DNA of 64,000 nucleotides from CAYOUV01 sp963790075 (lineage in GTDB: Bacteria; Chloroflexota; Anaerolineae; Anaerolineales; Villigracilaceae): the NCBI GenBank assembly GCA_963790075.1, contig CAWBNG010000003.1:434001-498000 (forward strand). Direction: 5' to 3'. This document shows positions 43,700-52,120 of this stretch, piece by piece. A program made the position numbers and the translations under genes. Each line of letters opens with the position of its first letter. The stretch's first letter is position 1. Below the pieces are notes generated by a model. It did not search any database. It was not told the origin of the DNA and was given only the letters and a program-made list of their open reading frames with translations.

Positions 43700-44980
43700 A
43701 TGAAAATTCTAGAACTAGAAAACGAACCCCTGGCAAAGCTACGTCAATCGGCCAGGGACCTCAACGTGCCGAATGCCAACCGCATGAAAAAGGAGAGTTT
43801 GATCCTCCACATCCGGCAGGCAGAAGCCGAAAAAGAAGGTATTGAAATCCGCGGGGGAATTCTCGAAATCATGAGCGAAGGCATTGGTTTCCTTCGCGCC
43901 GAAAATTATCGCATTAGTGACCAAGATGTATACGTTTCACAAGCCCAGTTGCGGCGTTTTGACTTACGCAATGGTGACCTGGTCATCGGACACGTACGCC
44001 CGCCGCGCGAATCGGAGCGGCACTTCGGCTTGCTCAAAGTAGAATCAGTCAATGGCCAGGATCCTGAAGAAGCCCGTCGCCGGCCTTCATTCGAGAGCCT
44101 GACACCTATTTTCCCGGATGTGCGTTTCGACTTGGAAACACCCGGCAACCCAGACTTAGCTCCGCGATTGATCAACCTGATCGCTCCGATCGGCCGCGGC
44201 CAGCGTGGCCTGATCGTATCACCGCCCAAGGCAGGTAAAACCACCATCCTGAAACAAATCGCCAATTCGATCTCAACCAAATACCCCGATGTCAATTTGA
44301 TGGTCGCCCTGATCGGCGAACGTCCTGAAGAAGTCACCGATATGGACCGCTCGGTGGATGCCGAAGTGATCGCCTCCACTTTCGACGAGCCGGTCACCTC
44401 GCACGTCCGCACCGCTGAGATTGCATTAGACAGAGCTAAGAGATTGGTGGAGATCGGTCGCCACGTGGTAATATTGATGGACTCCATTACGCGTCTTGCG
44501 CGTGCTTACAACCTGGTGGTCAACCCCTCCGGGCGCACGCTTTCCGGTGGTATGGATCCTTCGGCACTTTACCCACCTAAACGCTTCTTCGGCGCAGCAC
44601 GTAATATCGAGGAAGGCGGATCTTTAACAATCATCGCAACCTGTTTGGTTGACACGGGCTCCCGGCTGGACGACGTGGTCTACGAAGAGTTCAAAGGCAC
44701 CGGCAATATGGAGCTGCACCTTTCACGCCGCCTGCAAGAGCGCCGTATCTTCCCTGCCCTGGATATCGAACGTTCGTCCACCCGCCGGGAAGAATTACTG
44801 CTCGGTCCGGACTTGCTTCAACGTGTCTGGCTGATGCGCCGCATGTACATCCAAATGATCTCGCCGCCGCCGCAAGGCGCAGGCATGGATGCGGCCGTAG
44901 CAACCGAAGCCATCATCCAACGTATGCATCGGGCAAAAACCATTCAGGAGTTCCTGGAAAATCTAACGGAAGAACAATGA
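43700..44980 (+). CDS. rho: Transcription termination factor Rho
   Basis: 426 residues. A short N-terminal Rho_N-like helical domain (about 1-45) is followed by the cold-shock-type RNA-binding domain (ILEIMSEGIGFLR, about 50-125) and the RecA-type ATPase (about 150-420) with Walker A SPPKAGKTTILKQ and LIGERPEEVTDM. It winds along nascent RNA as a hexamer and stops transcription. The stop codon overlaps the start of the next gene (ATGA). Confidence 0.96.
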   Translation: MKILELENEPLAKLRQSARDLNVPNANRMKKESLILHIRQAEAEKEGIEIRGGILEIMSEGIGFLRAENYRISDQDVYVSQAQLRRFDLRNGDLVIGHVRPPRESERHFGLLKVESVNGQDPEEARRRPSFESLTPIFPDVRFDLETPGNPDLAPRLINLIAPIGRGQRGLIVSPPKAGKTTILKQIANSISTKYPDVNLMVALIGERPEEVTDMDRSVDAEVIASTFDEPVTSHVRTAEIALDRAKRLVEIGRHVVILMDSITRLARAYNLVVNPSGRTLSGGMDPSALYPPKRFFGAARNIEEGGSLTIIATCLVDTGSRLDDVVYEEFKGTGNMELHLSRRLQERRIFPALDIERSSTRREELLLGPDLLQRVWLMRRMYIQMISPPPQGAGMDAAVATEAIIQRMHRAKTIQEFLENLTEEQ

Positions 44981-46038
44981 TCGGTAAGTTCATAAACTTT
45001 ATAAAGAAAAACAGTTTTACTGTTATCAGTTGGGGAGTAACACTCGTCGTCGTAGCAGGCATGGTCGGATCGACCTTATGGTGGAAACAATCCTCCGCCA
45101 ACGCTGCCGCTTTACAACCGGAAGCAACAGCCAAGCCGGGTCAGTCTGCGCCATCCATCAGTTTGCCATTGACGAATGCTTCCAACGCGCTGGATGCAAT
45201 CTCCCGCCATATCGAACTGAAGACCCAAATCCCAGCCGATAAACCGCGCTACGATGCCATCGAATACACTGTGTCGCGCGGTGATTCGGTTTTTCATATT
45301 TCACAAGAGTATAAAATTAAACCCGAAACCTTGCTCTGGGCGAATTATGACGTGCTCAAGGACAGCCCAGATAGCTTGCGCCCCGGTCAGGAACTCAAAG
45401 TCCCACCGACTGACGGCATTTATTACAAGTGGAAAGATGGCGATACACTCGACTCGGTTGCTAAGGAATTCAAGGCCACTCCCGATGATATTATCAACTG
45501 GCCGGGCAACAACATCGATTTGACCAATCCGGATATCAAACCCGGCACCTGGGTCATGGTCCCGGGTGGGAGTCGCGAATTTGTTCAGTGGTTGATCCCA
45601 ACCGTTGCACGCGGTAGCTCGGGTACTGCCAATGTTAACGGAAGTGCCTGCGGTAGTGGTGCGGTCGGCTCGGGCGCCTTCGTCTGGCCGGCAGATAATC
45701 ATTACCTGTCCGGTAATGACTACTACGCCGGTCACCTGGGCATCGACATCGCCGCCGGTGAGGGTGCCGCCATTTACGCGGCAGACAGCGGCGTGGTAAC
45801 CATGGCACAAGGCGGCTACAACTATGGTTACGGCAACGTGATCCAAATCGATCACGGCAACGGGTATTCAACCCTCTATGCCCACTTGAGCCAGATTAAT
45901 GTAAGTGTCTGCCAATCCGTTTATGCCGGACAATTGATCGGTCTGGCTGGCAGCACTGGTAACTCGACCGGCGCGCATCTGCACTTTGAGGTGCGCGAAA
46001 ATGGTGGTTTTATCAACCCCTGGTACGTACTTCCATAA
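44977..46038 (+). CDS. Membrane-anchored LysM / M23 peptidase
   Basis: 353 residues. One N-terminal membrane segment (about 12-33, FTVISWGVTLVVVAGMVGS) leads to two LysM-type domains (EYTVSRGDSVFHISQEYKI and YYKWKDGDTLDSVAKEF) that bind peptidoglycan. The C-terminus is an M23 zinc metallopeptidase (YYAGHLGIDIAAGEG and GAHLHFEV, with the His and Asp ligands). It probably cleaves cell-wall crosslinks or activates other wall hydrolases outside the cell. It overlaps rho by 4 bases and so shares its transcript. Confidence 0.9.
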   Translation: MIGKFINFIKKNSFTVISWGVTLVVVAGMVGSTLWWKQSSANAAALQPEATAKPGQSAPSISLPLTNASNALDAISRHIELKTQIPADKPRYDAIEYTVSRGDSVFHISQEYKIKPETLLWANYDVLKDSPDSLRPGQELKVPPTDGIYYKWKDGDTLDSVAKEFKATPDDIINWPGNNIDLTNPDIKPGTWVMVPGGSREFVQWLIPTVARGSSGTANVNGSACGSGAVGSGAFVWPADNHYLSGNDYYAGHLGIDIAAGEGAAIYAADSGVVTMAQGGYNYGYGNVIQIDHGNGYSTLYAHLSQINVSVCQSVYAGQLIGLAGSTGNSTGAHLHFEVRENGGFINPWYVLP

Positions 46039-46044
46039 CTCAGT

Positions 46045-46079
46045 AGACCCTCAGGTTTGAATAAAACCTGAGGGTCTTT
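46045..46079 (+). terminator. Intrinsic terminator after the M23 peptidase gene
   Basis: AGACCCTCAGGTT (46045-46057) pairs with AACCTGAGGGTCT (46065-46077), followed by a TTGATTCTT tail. Confidence 0.8.
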
Positions 46080-46090
46080 GATTCTTCAAT

Positions 46091-46879
46091 ATGGACCAAC
46101 TTTCCCTGCAAAAGCGACTCTCCGACTTACCCCTGGGCGAAATCCGTTATTTCGCCCAGGTCGGTTCGACCAACGATTTAGCCCTGACCTGGGCCCACCA
46201 ATCTGCCCCGGACTTCTCCCTGGTCATTGCGGACGAACAGACTGCAGGGCGTGGTCGCGCAGGGCGTAAGTGGTCCACGCCGCCCAATTCAGGCTTGGCG
46301 TTAAGTCTGATCCTGCATCCGTCGACGACCGAACAAGTCATTCCATTGCTATTCACCGGTTTAGGTGCTGTGGGGCTGGTGCAAGCATTTAATAAATACA
46401 ATCTTCCTGCCCAGATCAAATGGCCGAATGATGTCCTGCTGAATGGCAAAAAAGCAGCCGGAATCCTGGTAGAGACCGCCTGGGTTGGGGGGCAGATCGA
46501 ATCTCTCGTGTTAGGCATGGGTGTCAATATTCTCAAGTCCGCCCTCCCAGCCGCGGAGGAGTTGCAATTTCCTGCCACCAGCCTGGAAGAAGCGCTCGGC
46601 AAGGCCCCGGAACGCATCCAGGTCCTACACGACATCCTAGCCGGTATAATTGACTGGCGTCAGCACTTGGGAACAAAGACCTTTATCTTTGCCTGGGAAG
46701 CAGCCTTGGCCTACAAGGGAGAGACGGTTCAGATCTGGAGAGGGAACGACACGTCGCTCATCGGTCAGATCGAAGGCTTGGAAACGGACGGCGGTTTGCG
46801 ATTGCGCTTGAGTCGAAATGAAGCCAGCATAGTACGTGTTGGGGAAGTCCACCTGCGGCCATTTAACAGGGTTGCGTGA
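46091..46879 (+). CDS. birA: Biotin-protein ligase (BirA without DNA-binding domain)
   Basis: 262 residues. Motifs GSTNDLALTWA, EQTAGRGRAGRKWSTPPNSGLALS and IKWPNDVLLNGKKAAGILVET mark the biotin ligase catalytic core; GRGRAGR binds biotinyl-AMP. The N-terminal winged helix of bifunctional BirA is missing, so it attaches biotin but does not repress. No clear ribosome binding site precedes the ATG. The C-terminal SH3-like domain is present (about 210-262). Confidence 0.9.
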   Translation: MDQLSLQKRLSDLPLGEIRYFAQVGSTNDLALTWAHQSAPDFSLVIADEQTAGRGRAGRKWSTPPNSGLALSLILHPSTTEQVIPLLFTGLGAVGLVQAFNKYNLPAQIKWPNDVLLNGKKAAGILVETAWVGGQIESLVLGMGVNILKSALPAAEELQFPATSLEEALGKAPERIQVLHDILAGIIDWRQHLGTKTFIFAWEAALAYKGETVQIWRGNDTSLIGQIEGLETDGGLRLRLSRNEASIVRVGEVHLRPFNRVA

Positions 46880-46903
46880 TATACTTTACCCACGAGGTGA
46901 ACC

Positions 46904-47149
46904 ATGCTTGATAATCTCCGTGACGATTCATCATCCTCCCCATTTTTCGAAGACGAGTTTCCCGATTTCCTGGAGGACCAGGGAGACGAAAAAGAACCCT
47001 CCACCCCCAAATTCAGGCGCTCGTATTCGGGCAATTTCCTGGGTATGACGCCGGTTCAGCGTTTTGTCATCGCGGTAATGTTGATGATCACTTTTTGTAT
47101 TCTCGGCACGATGACCCTGCTCGTAACCGGACGATTTATGCTCTTCTAA
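46904..47149 (+). CDS. Small acidic protein with C-terminal membrane helix
   Basis: 81 residues. An acidic N-terminus (DDSSSSPFFEDEFPDFLEDQ) leads to one hydrophobic helix (about 55-78). The ATG has GAGGTGAACC in front and lies 24 bases after birA. A bidirectional terminator follows. Function unknown. Confidence 0.6.
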   Translation: MLDNLRDDSSSSPFFEDEFPDFLEDQGDEKEPSTPKFRRSYSGNFLGMTPVQRFVIAVMLMITFCILGTMTLLVTGRFMLF

Positions 47150-47152
47150 AGC

Positions 47153-47180
47153 AAAACTCCCGCAAACGCGGGAGTTTTTA
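47153..47180. terminator. Bidirectional terminator between the small protein gene and gyrA
   Basis: AAAACTCCCGC (47153-47163) pairs with GCGGGAGTTTT (47168-47178). The T run on both strands suits the convergent genes on either side. Confidence 0.85.
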
Positions 47181-47186
47181 TTTAAT

Positions 47187-49709
47187 CTAATCTGAAGGCG
47201 GCTGCTCCTCTGGAGCAGCTTTTTCGTCCCCATTCAAATCACTATTTATGTCGGCGCCGGCACGTTTCAGGTCTTCCGCTGCAATTCGTGCAACGGCCAC
47301 CACGTTATCGCCCTGATGCATGCGCATTAAATGCACGCCTCGTGTGGCGCGCCCCGAGACCTTGACTTCCTTGACCTTCAAACGGATCACGACACCATTG
47401 GCAGAAATCAGTGTGATTTGATCAGATTTTTGGACAACGCGTGCCGCAACGATCTTGCCAACAATTGGCAGAGCTTTCCTGTCAATCGTAGCCACACCAC
47501 CGGTGGCACGGTTCTTCGCCGGATAAGCCGAAAGGGGAGTCTGTTTACCGTAGCCATCGGTGGTGACGGTCAACAGCGCACCATTTGGCTCGATGACTTC
47601 CATGGTGGTGACTTTGTCACCTTTTGCCAGGCGAATACCGGTTACACCAGCCGCAGGACGACCCATGGAGCGGACCTGGGTTTCGGAGAAACGCAGTGCC
47701 TGTCCCCCTTCGGTAACGATGATAATCTCGTCCTTTCCACTGGTCAAACGTGCCCAACCAAGTTCGTCGTCATCATCAAGACCCATTGCAATCAGGCCGG
47801 ATGGACGCACGGACGCAAACTCGGCAAGGTCGACGCGTTTAATGCGACCCTTGACGGTAGCCAGGGTGCAGTATGAGGCCTCATTGAAATCCGCTACAGA
47901 AATAGCGGCCGTAATCCGTTCTCCCGGTCCGAGCGCCAATACGTTGACGATGGGGATGCCCTTTCCCGTGCGACCCGCATCCGGGATCTGGTAGGTTTTT
48001 TCGGAATAGACTTTGCCCTTGTCTGTGAAGAACAAGACAGTGTGCAGCGTTCGTGCCGGAAGTACAATCAGGACCTCGTCTTCGTCACGAGTGGTATGGC
48101 CCATTACGCCCTTACCACCAATGCCCTGTGAGCGGAATGCCGTCGCCACTGTACGTTTGATATACCCACGATCGGTCAAGCTGATCAGGACAGCTTCATC
48201 ATGGACCAAATCTTCTTCGCTGAGTTCTTCCTTGGCATCCAAAGCAATGCGCGTACGGCGCTCATCGCCGTACTTTTCGGACAATTCCTTCATCTCGTCT
48301 TGAATAAGGGCAAGGATTTTCTTGGGATGCGCTAAGAGATCTTCCAGATATTCGATCTGTTCACGCACTTGTTTGTGCTCTTCTTCGATCTTGCTACGTT
48401 CAAGTGCAGCCAAACGGCGCAACTGCATATCCAGGATCGCCTGGGCTTGGACATCGCTCAGGTTGAAGCGAGCCATCAGGCGTTCTTTGGCCTCGTCAGC
48501 ATCATCAGATGCGCGGATCGTTTGAATCACAGCATCGATGTTTTCCAGCGCAATCAGCAAACCATCCAGAATATGCTGGCGTGCACGCGCCTTTCCCAAT
48601 TCAAAATTACTACGCCGGACGGTCACCGTTTGACGATGGTCGATGAAGATTTGAAGCGCTCTCTTGAGTGAGAGCAATTTCGGTTCTCCATCCACTAACG
48701 CCAACATTTGAACGCCGAAGGTGGACTGGAGGGTGGTGTACTTGTAAAGCTGGTTGAGCACTTTTTTGGGTTGGGCGCCGCGTTTTAGTTCAATCACGAT
48801 GCTCATTCCACGCTGATCAGACTCGTCACGCAAATCAGAGATCATATCGATCTTGTCTCCGCGTACCAGTTCAGCAATATGCTCGATCAAACTGGTCTTA
48901 TTGACCTGGTAAGGGATTTCAGTGATGACGATCTGGAAGCGCCCGCTCTTGGCCTCTTCGATATGGGCCATTCCGCGCATGACAATGCGGCCTTTCCCGG
49001 TCGCATAAGCTTGTTCGATGCCTTCCTTGCCAACAATCATGCCACCGGTTGGGAAATCCGGACCAGAAATGAACTTCATCAGGTCTGAGACCAGGATGTC
49101 ATCCATCCGATCGTAGTTTTCAATCAAATTAATGATAGCTTCGGCTAATTCGCGCAAATTGTGCGGTGGGATGTTGGTTGCCATCCCGACAGCAATCCCT
49201 GAGGTCCCGTTCATCAGCAGATTGGGAATACGTGACGGCAAGACCAGTGGTTCTTCGAGCGAATCGTCGAAGTTCGGGCCAAAATCGACGGTGTCCTTCT
49301 CGATATCAGCCAGCATTTCTTCGGCCAGCCTGGCCATCCGGGCTTCGGTATAACGCATGGCCGCCGGGGCATCACCGTCAATCGAGCCGAAGTTGCCTTG
49401 ACCGCTTACCAGCATATAGCGCATTGAAAAATCCTGCGCCAGGCGCGCCATCGTCTCGTAAACGGCAGCATCCCCATGCGGGTGATACTTCCCCAGTACC
49501 TCGCCAACAATACGGGCGGATTTCTTGAAAGCGCTGTTCGAGCGCAGTCCTAAATCCGACATAGCGTACAAGATGCGCCGATGAACCGGTTTCAGCCCGT
49601 CCCGCGCGTCCGGTAAGGCGCGCGCCACAATCACGCTCATGGCGTAATCCAGATACGCCGAGCGCATTTGAGAATCGATATCAACTAGTTGAACAGTACC
49701 GATTTCCAT
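47187..49709 (-). CDS. gyrA: DNA gyrase subunit A
   Basis: 840 residues. The N-terminal cleavage domain has RALPDARDGLKPVHRRILYAM and AAMRYTEARM with the catalytic Tyr near residue 122. The C-terminal beta-pinwheel repeats are present. The GyrA box, consensus QRRGGKG, reads QGIGGKG here, lacking the first basic residues, so a topoisomerase IV ParC function should be kept in mind. The acidic tail (NGDEKAAPEEQPPSD) is short. The leader contains a terminator-like palindrome. Confidence 0.93.
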   Translation of the reverse strand: MEIGTVQLVDIDSQMRSAYLDYAMSVIVARALPDARDGLKPVHRRILYAMSDLGLRSNSAFKKSARIVGEVLGKYHPHGDAAVYETMARLAQDFSMRYMLVSGQGNFGSIDGDAPAAMRYTEARMARLAEEMLADIEKDTVDFGPNFDDSLEEPLVLPSRIPNLLMNGTSGIAVGMATNIPPHNLRELAEAIINLIENYDRMDDILVSDLMKFISGPDFPTGGMIVGKEGIEQAYATGKGRIVMRGMAHIEEAKSGRFQIVITEIPYQVNKTSLIEHIAELVRGDKIDMISDLRDESDQRGMSIVIELKRGAQPKKVLNQLYKYTTLQSTFGVQMLALVDGEPKLLSLKRALQIFIDHRQTVTVRRSNFELGKARARQHILDGLLIALENIDAVIQTIRASDDADEAKERLMARFNLSDVQAQAILDMQLRRLAALERSKIEEEHKQVREQIEYLEDLLAHPKKILALIQDEMKELSEKYGDERRTRIALDAKEELSEEDLVHDEAVLISLTDRGYIKRTVATAFRSQGIGGKGVMGHTTRDEDEVLIVLPARTLHTVLFFTDKGKVYSEKTYQIPDAGRTGKGIPIVNVLALGPGERITAAISVADFNEASYCTLATVKGRIKRVDLAEFASVRPSGLIAMGLDDDDELGWARLTSGKDEIIIVTEGGQALRFSETQVRSMGRPAAGVTGIRLAKGDKVTTMEVIEPNGALLTVTTDGYGKQTPLSAYPAKNRATGGVATIDRKALPIVGKIVAARVVQKSDQITLISANGVVIRLKVKEVKVSGRATRGVHLMRMHQGDNVVAVARIAAEDLKRAGADINSDLNGDEKAAPEEQPPSD

Positions 49710-49762
49710 CTATCGCTATTCCTTCTTGGAGTTAATCAAAAAGAGTGCCTTATCACAAAAAA

Positions 49763-49809
49763 ACCAAGACACGAAGAAGACTAAACTCTTTGTGACTTCG
49801 CGTCTTGGT
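49763..49809 (-). repeat. Palindromic terminator-like element in the gyrA leader
   Basis: ACCAAGACGCGAAG on the minus strand (49796-49809) pairs with CTTCGTGTCTTGGT (49763-49776), with a single G-U pair, then TTTTTTTGTG. The word family is like palindromic repeats often seen in environmental genomes. It lies between a possible gyrA promoter (TATAGT near 49821-49826) and the gyrA start, so it could attenuate gyrA or end read-through from tRNA-Leu. Confidence 0.55.
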
Positions 49810-49875
49810 GCTAAAGTACCCTGACTATAATTTCACAAAGTTACTCCCCAATTATACCGCAAACTTGGTTTAATT

Positions 49876-49904
49876 AAAATAAAGAAACCCGCTTTCTAGC
49901 GGGC
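49876..49904 (-). terminator. Terminator of tRNA-Leu
   Basis: CCCGCT and AGCGGG (49888-49893 with 49898-49903) around a 4-base loop; on the minus strand it is followed by TTTCTTTATTTT. Confidence 0.75.
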
Positions 49905-49912
49905 TTCTTGGA

Positions 49913-49996
49913 TGCCGAAGGAGGGATTTGAACCCTCACTCCCTAATGGGAACTACGCCCTGAACGTAGCGCGTCTGCCAATTCCGCCACTTCGGC
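49913..49996 (-). tRNA. tRNA-Leu (anticodon CAG)
   Basis: An 84-base class II tRNA. Acceptor GCCGAAG/CTTCGGC, D arm GGCGGAATTGGCAGACGC, anticodon stem CTACG with loop TTCAGGG (anticodon CAG), long variable arm, T arm GGGTTCAAATCCC and discriminator A. CCA is not encoded. Confidence 0.95.
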
Positions 49997-50007
49997 GTGC
50001 GGTTTGT

Positions 50008-50035
50008 ATTGTATCCGAAACGTCAGTTTTGTCAA
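50008..50035 (-). promoter_or_regulatory. Promoter of tRNA-Leu
   Basis: On the minus strand TTGACA (50030-50035), 16 bases, TACAAT (50008-50013). Confidence 0.65.
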
Positions 50036-50162
50036 CCTTAAAGGCTGGGAACAAAGAAATGCTTGCCAGCGTCTCAATTATATTGCAGGTACCTTACACC
50101 TTGGTAAATTGTGTAACTTTTAGCATTATTAATCGTTATGTATAGTAAGAAAGGAGGCTCCT

Positions 50163-50279
50163 ATGTGGATTATCGCAGCCGTAGTCGCAATCCTGCTCAC
50201 CATTCTGGCCAGTGTGGATCTGTTCCTCGCGCAATACAATCCAGATGAGTTAAGCAGCATGGGGATTGATCACAAATGA
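50163..50279 (+). CDS. Small membrane peptide (38 residues)
   Basis: ATG at 50163 behind AAAGGAGG, five bases apart. The peptide starts MWIIAAVVAILLTILASVDL, one hydrophobic helix, and ends with a short polar tail. A strong terminator follows 20 bases after the stop, so it is a complete small gene. Function unknown. Confidence 0.6.
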   Translation: MWIIAAVVAILLTILASVDLFLAQYNPDELSSMGIDHK

Positions 50280-50299
50280 TCGATACGCATGCTTCCTGA

Positions 50300-50336
50300 G
50301 CCCGACGTAAAATCACATGCGTCGGGCATTTTTTAT
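50300..50336 (+). terminator. Intrinsic terminator after the 38-residue gene
   Basis: GCCCGACG (50300-50307) pairs with CGTCGGGC (50320-50327), then ATTTTTTATTTT. Confidence 0.85.
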
Positions 50337-50352
50337 TTTAATTACTCACCCT

Positions 50353-50366
50353 ACCGACCGGTCGGT
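50353..50366 (+). promoter_or_regulatory. Palindromic operator before the acyl-CoA dehydrogenase gene
   Basis: ACCGACCGGTCGGT is a perfect 14-bp palindrome of the kind bound by TetR-family repressors of fatty-acid genes. A TATAAT lies 7 bases downstream (50374-50379), so a bound protein would block the promoter. No regulator gene is adjacent. Confidence 0.55.
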
Positions 50367-50421
50367 TGTTTGGTATAATAGAATATAATTAGAGAAATTT
50401 CCCTTTCCCGGAGTCGAATAT

Positions 50422-51630
50422 ATGGATTTCGCCCTTTCCGAAGAGCATTTGATGGTGCAAAAAATGGTGCGCGACTTCGCCCAAAAAGAAGTTGCCCCAG
50501 TGATAAAGGAATTCGACCGCAAGCAGGAGCATATCCCCTGGGTGCTCGATCGCATGGGCGAACTAGGCATCCTGGGTATTTGTTTTCCCGTCAAGTACGG
50601 CGGTCAGGGAATGGACTTTATCTCCCTGGGGTTGACCTGCGAGGAACTCGAAGCAGTCGATACCCACTTACGAGTGGCTATGTCGGTCCATACCGGACTT
50701 TGTGGTTTGACCCTGTTGCAATGGGGTACCGAGGCGCAGAAACAAAAATTCCTCGTGCCGCTGGCCAAAGGTGAAAAGATTGGTTGCGGAGCTTTCACCG
50801 AACCCGGAATGGGCTCAGACGTAGCTGCCATGCGCACCAACGCCAAAAAGGAGAACGATCACTACATCCTGAATGGCGAAAAAATGTGGATTTCTCTGGC
50901 GACCAAAGCCGACTACGCCATGGTCACTGTAGTGACCGATCCCAATTCCAAGAAACGTACCTCGGCCCTGTCCACTTTTCTGGTAGATCTGCATTCGCCC
51001 GGTATCAAGACCGGCGACATCCACGGCAAGCTGGGAGTAAGAGCTGGTTCAACCGGATGGATATCTTTCACTGATGTCAAAGTTCCGGAGGAGAATCGCA
51101 TCGGGGAAGAGGGCGAGGGCTTCAAGGTCACCATGTCCGCTTTCGACCATGGACGCTACACCGTCGGCTCGGGTGCGACCGGAATCATCCGCGCAGCGCT
51201 GGAGGCAAGTACCAAATACGCCGAGGGACGTGAAGCCTTCGGACAACCAATCTCACAATATCAACTGATCCAGGAAAAGATTGCACGCATGTCACAAGAT
51301 TATGAGATTGCTCGCTTGCTATATCTCAAAGCCGGCTGGCTCAAGAACCGGGGCGAACGCAACACACTGGAGACATCCATGGCCAAGAAATTCGCCACAG
51401 AAGCCTCCTTCCACGCTGCGGATGATGCCATTCAAATCCACGGCGCCTATGGCTTCAGCGACGAGTATGACGTGGAACGCTACCTGCGCAACAGCCGCGG
51501 GGCGATCATTTACGAAGGCAGTAGCGAGGTCCAGACTCTGATCCAGGCCGGTTACGCTCTCGGTGAACGCACAGACAAACCTCTGCGTTGCGAGATGCCT
51601 GCTTATGATCCTGATGAGTGGCAATCTTAG
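50422..51630 (+). CDS. Acyl-CoA dehydrogenase
   Basis: 402 residues with the usual three-part fold: helical N-terminus (FALSEEHLMVQKMVRDFAQKEV), beta domain with the FAD-contact segment GCGAFTEPGMGSDVAAMRT, and C-terminal helices. The catalytic Glu is probably that of AIIYEGSSEVQ, the position used by most short- and medium-chain enzymes. It passes electrons to ETF, encoded nearby (52121-53904). Chain-length preference is not decidable. Confidence 0.93.
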   Translation: MDFALSEEHLMVQKMVRDFAQKEVAPVIKEFDRKQEHIPWVLDRMGELGILGICFPVKYGGQGMDFISLGLTCEELEAVDTHLRVAMSVHTGLCGLTLLQWGTEAQKQKFLVPLAKGEKIGCGAFTEPGMGSDVAAMRTNAKKENDHYILNGEKMWISLATKADYAMVTVVTDPNSKKRTSALSTFLVDLHSPGIKTGDIHGKLGVRAGSTGWISFTDVKVPEENRIGEEGEGFKVTMSAFDHGRYTVGSGATGIIRAALEASTKYAEGREAFGQPISQYQLIQEKIARMSQDYEIARLLYLKAGWLKNRGERNTLETSMAKKFATEASFHAADDAIQIHGAYGFSDEYDVERYLRNSRGAIIYEGSSEVQTLIQAGYALGERTDKPLRCEMPAYDPDEWQS

Positions 51631-51695
51631 TCCGCAAGCAAGGTTTGTGCGCAGACCTGCAGTAGGCTCAAGCTTCTACAAGAAGGTATAAGACA

Positions 51696-51986
51696 ATGGC
51701 CGTCGAACCTTTACACACAAAAATTGAGAAAACCATTCCGACGATCATTGGTATGATCATCCTGGAAAATTATTTCGATTTTCCCAGCGACATTTCGAAC
51801 CTCTATTGCGTAAAAGAAAACGGCGATATGGTCTGGCGAGCCGAAACACCTGAACCAAGAGCACACTATACGCGGGTCATGTTGAATGCTGACGGCTATA
51901 CCCTGTTGGCCTATGCTAACACTGGTCATGCTTGTGAGATCGAACTTTCAACCGGAAAATTGCTTCGGCAGTTTGGGATCGTTTAA
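51696..51986 (+). CDS. Hypothetical protein, 96 residues
   Basis: It starts with ATG behind AAGGTATAAGACA. A segment NLYCVKENGDMVWRAETPEP, then YTLLAYANTGHACEIELSTGKLLRQFG, resembles one or two blades of a beta-propeller, as in quinoprotein-like repeats. Too short to be a whole propeller. It lies between the acyl-CoA dehydrogenase and the ETF genes, on the same strand. Confidence 0.55.
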   Translation: MAVEPLHTKIEKTIPTIIGMIILENYFDFPSDISNLYCVKENGDMVWRAETPEPRAHYTRVMLNADGYTLLAYANTGHACEIELSTGKLLRQFGIV

Positions 51987-52120
51987 CCCTTTGCACTGTG
52001 CCAATCACGCTTGTTTTCTTGGAGTTTTAAATTAGTTTCTTGAGAACAAAATAAAGAAAAAAACTCAAACCGAACTTCATGGATGGGCAAAATTAACCTT
52101 CATCAAAAAGGAGGAGTACC

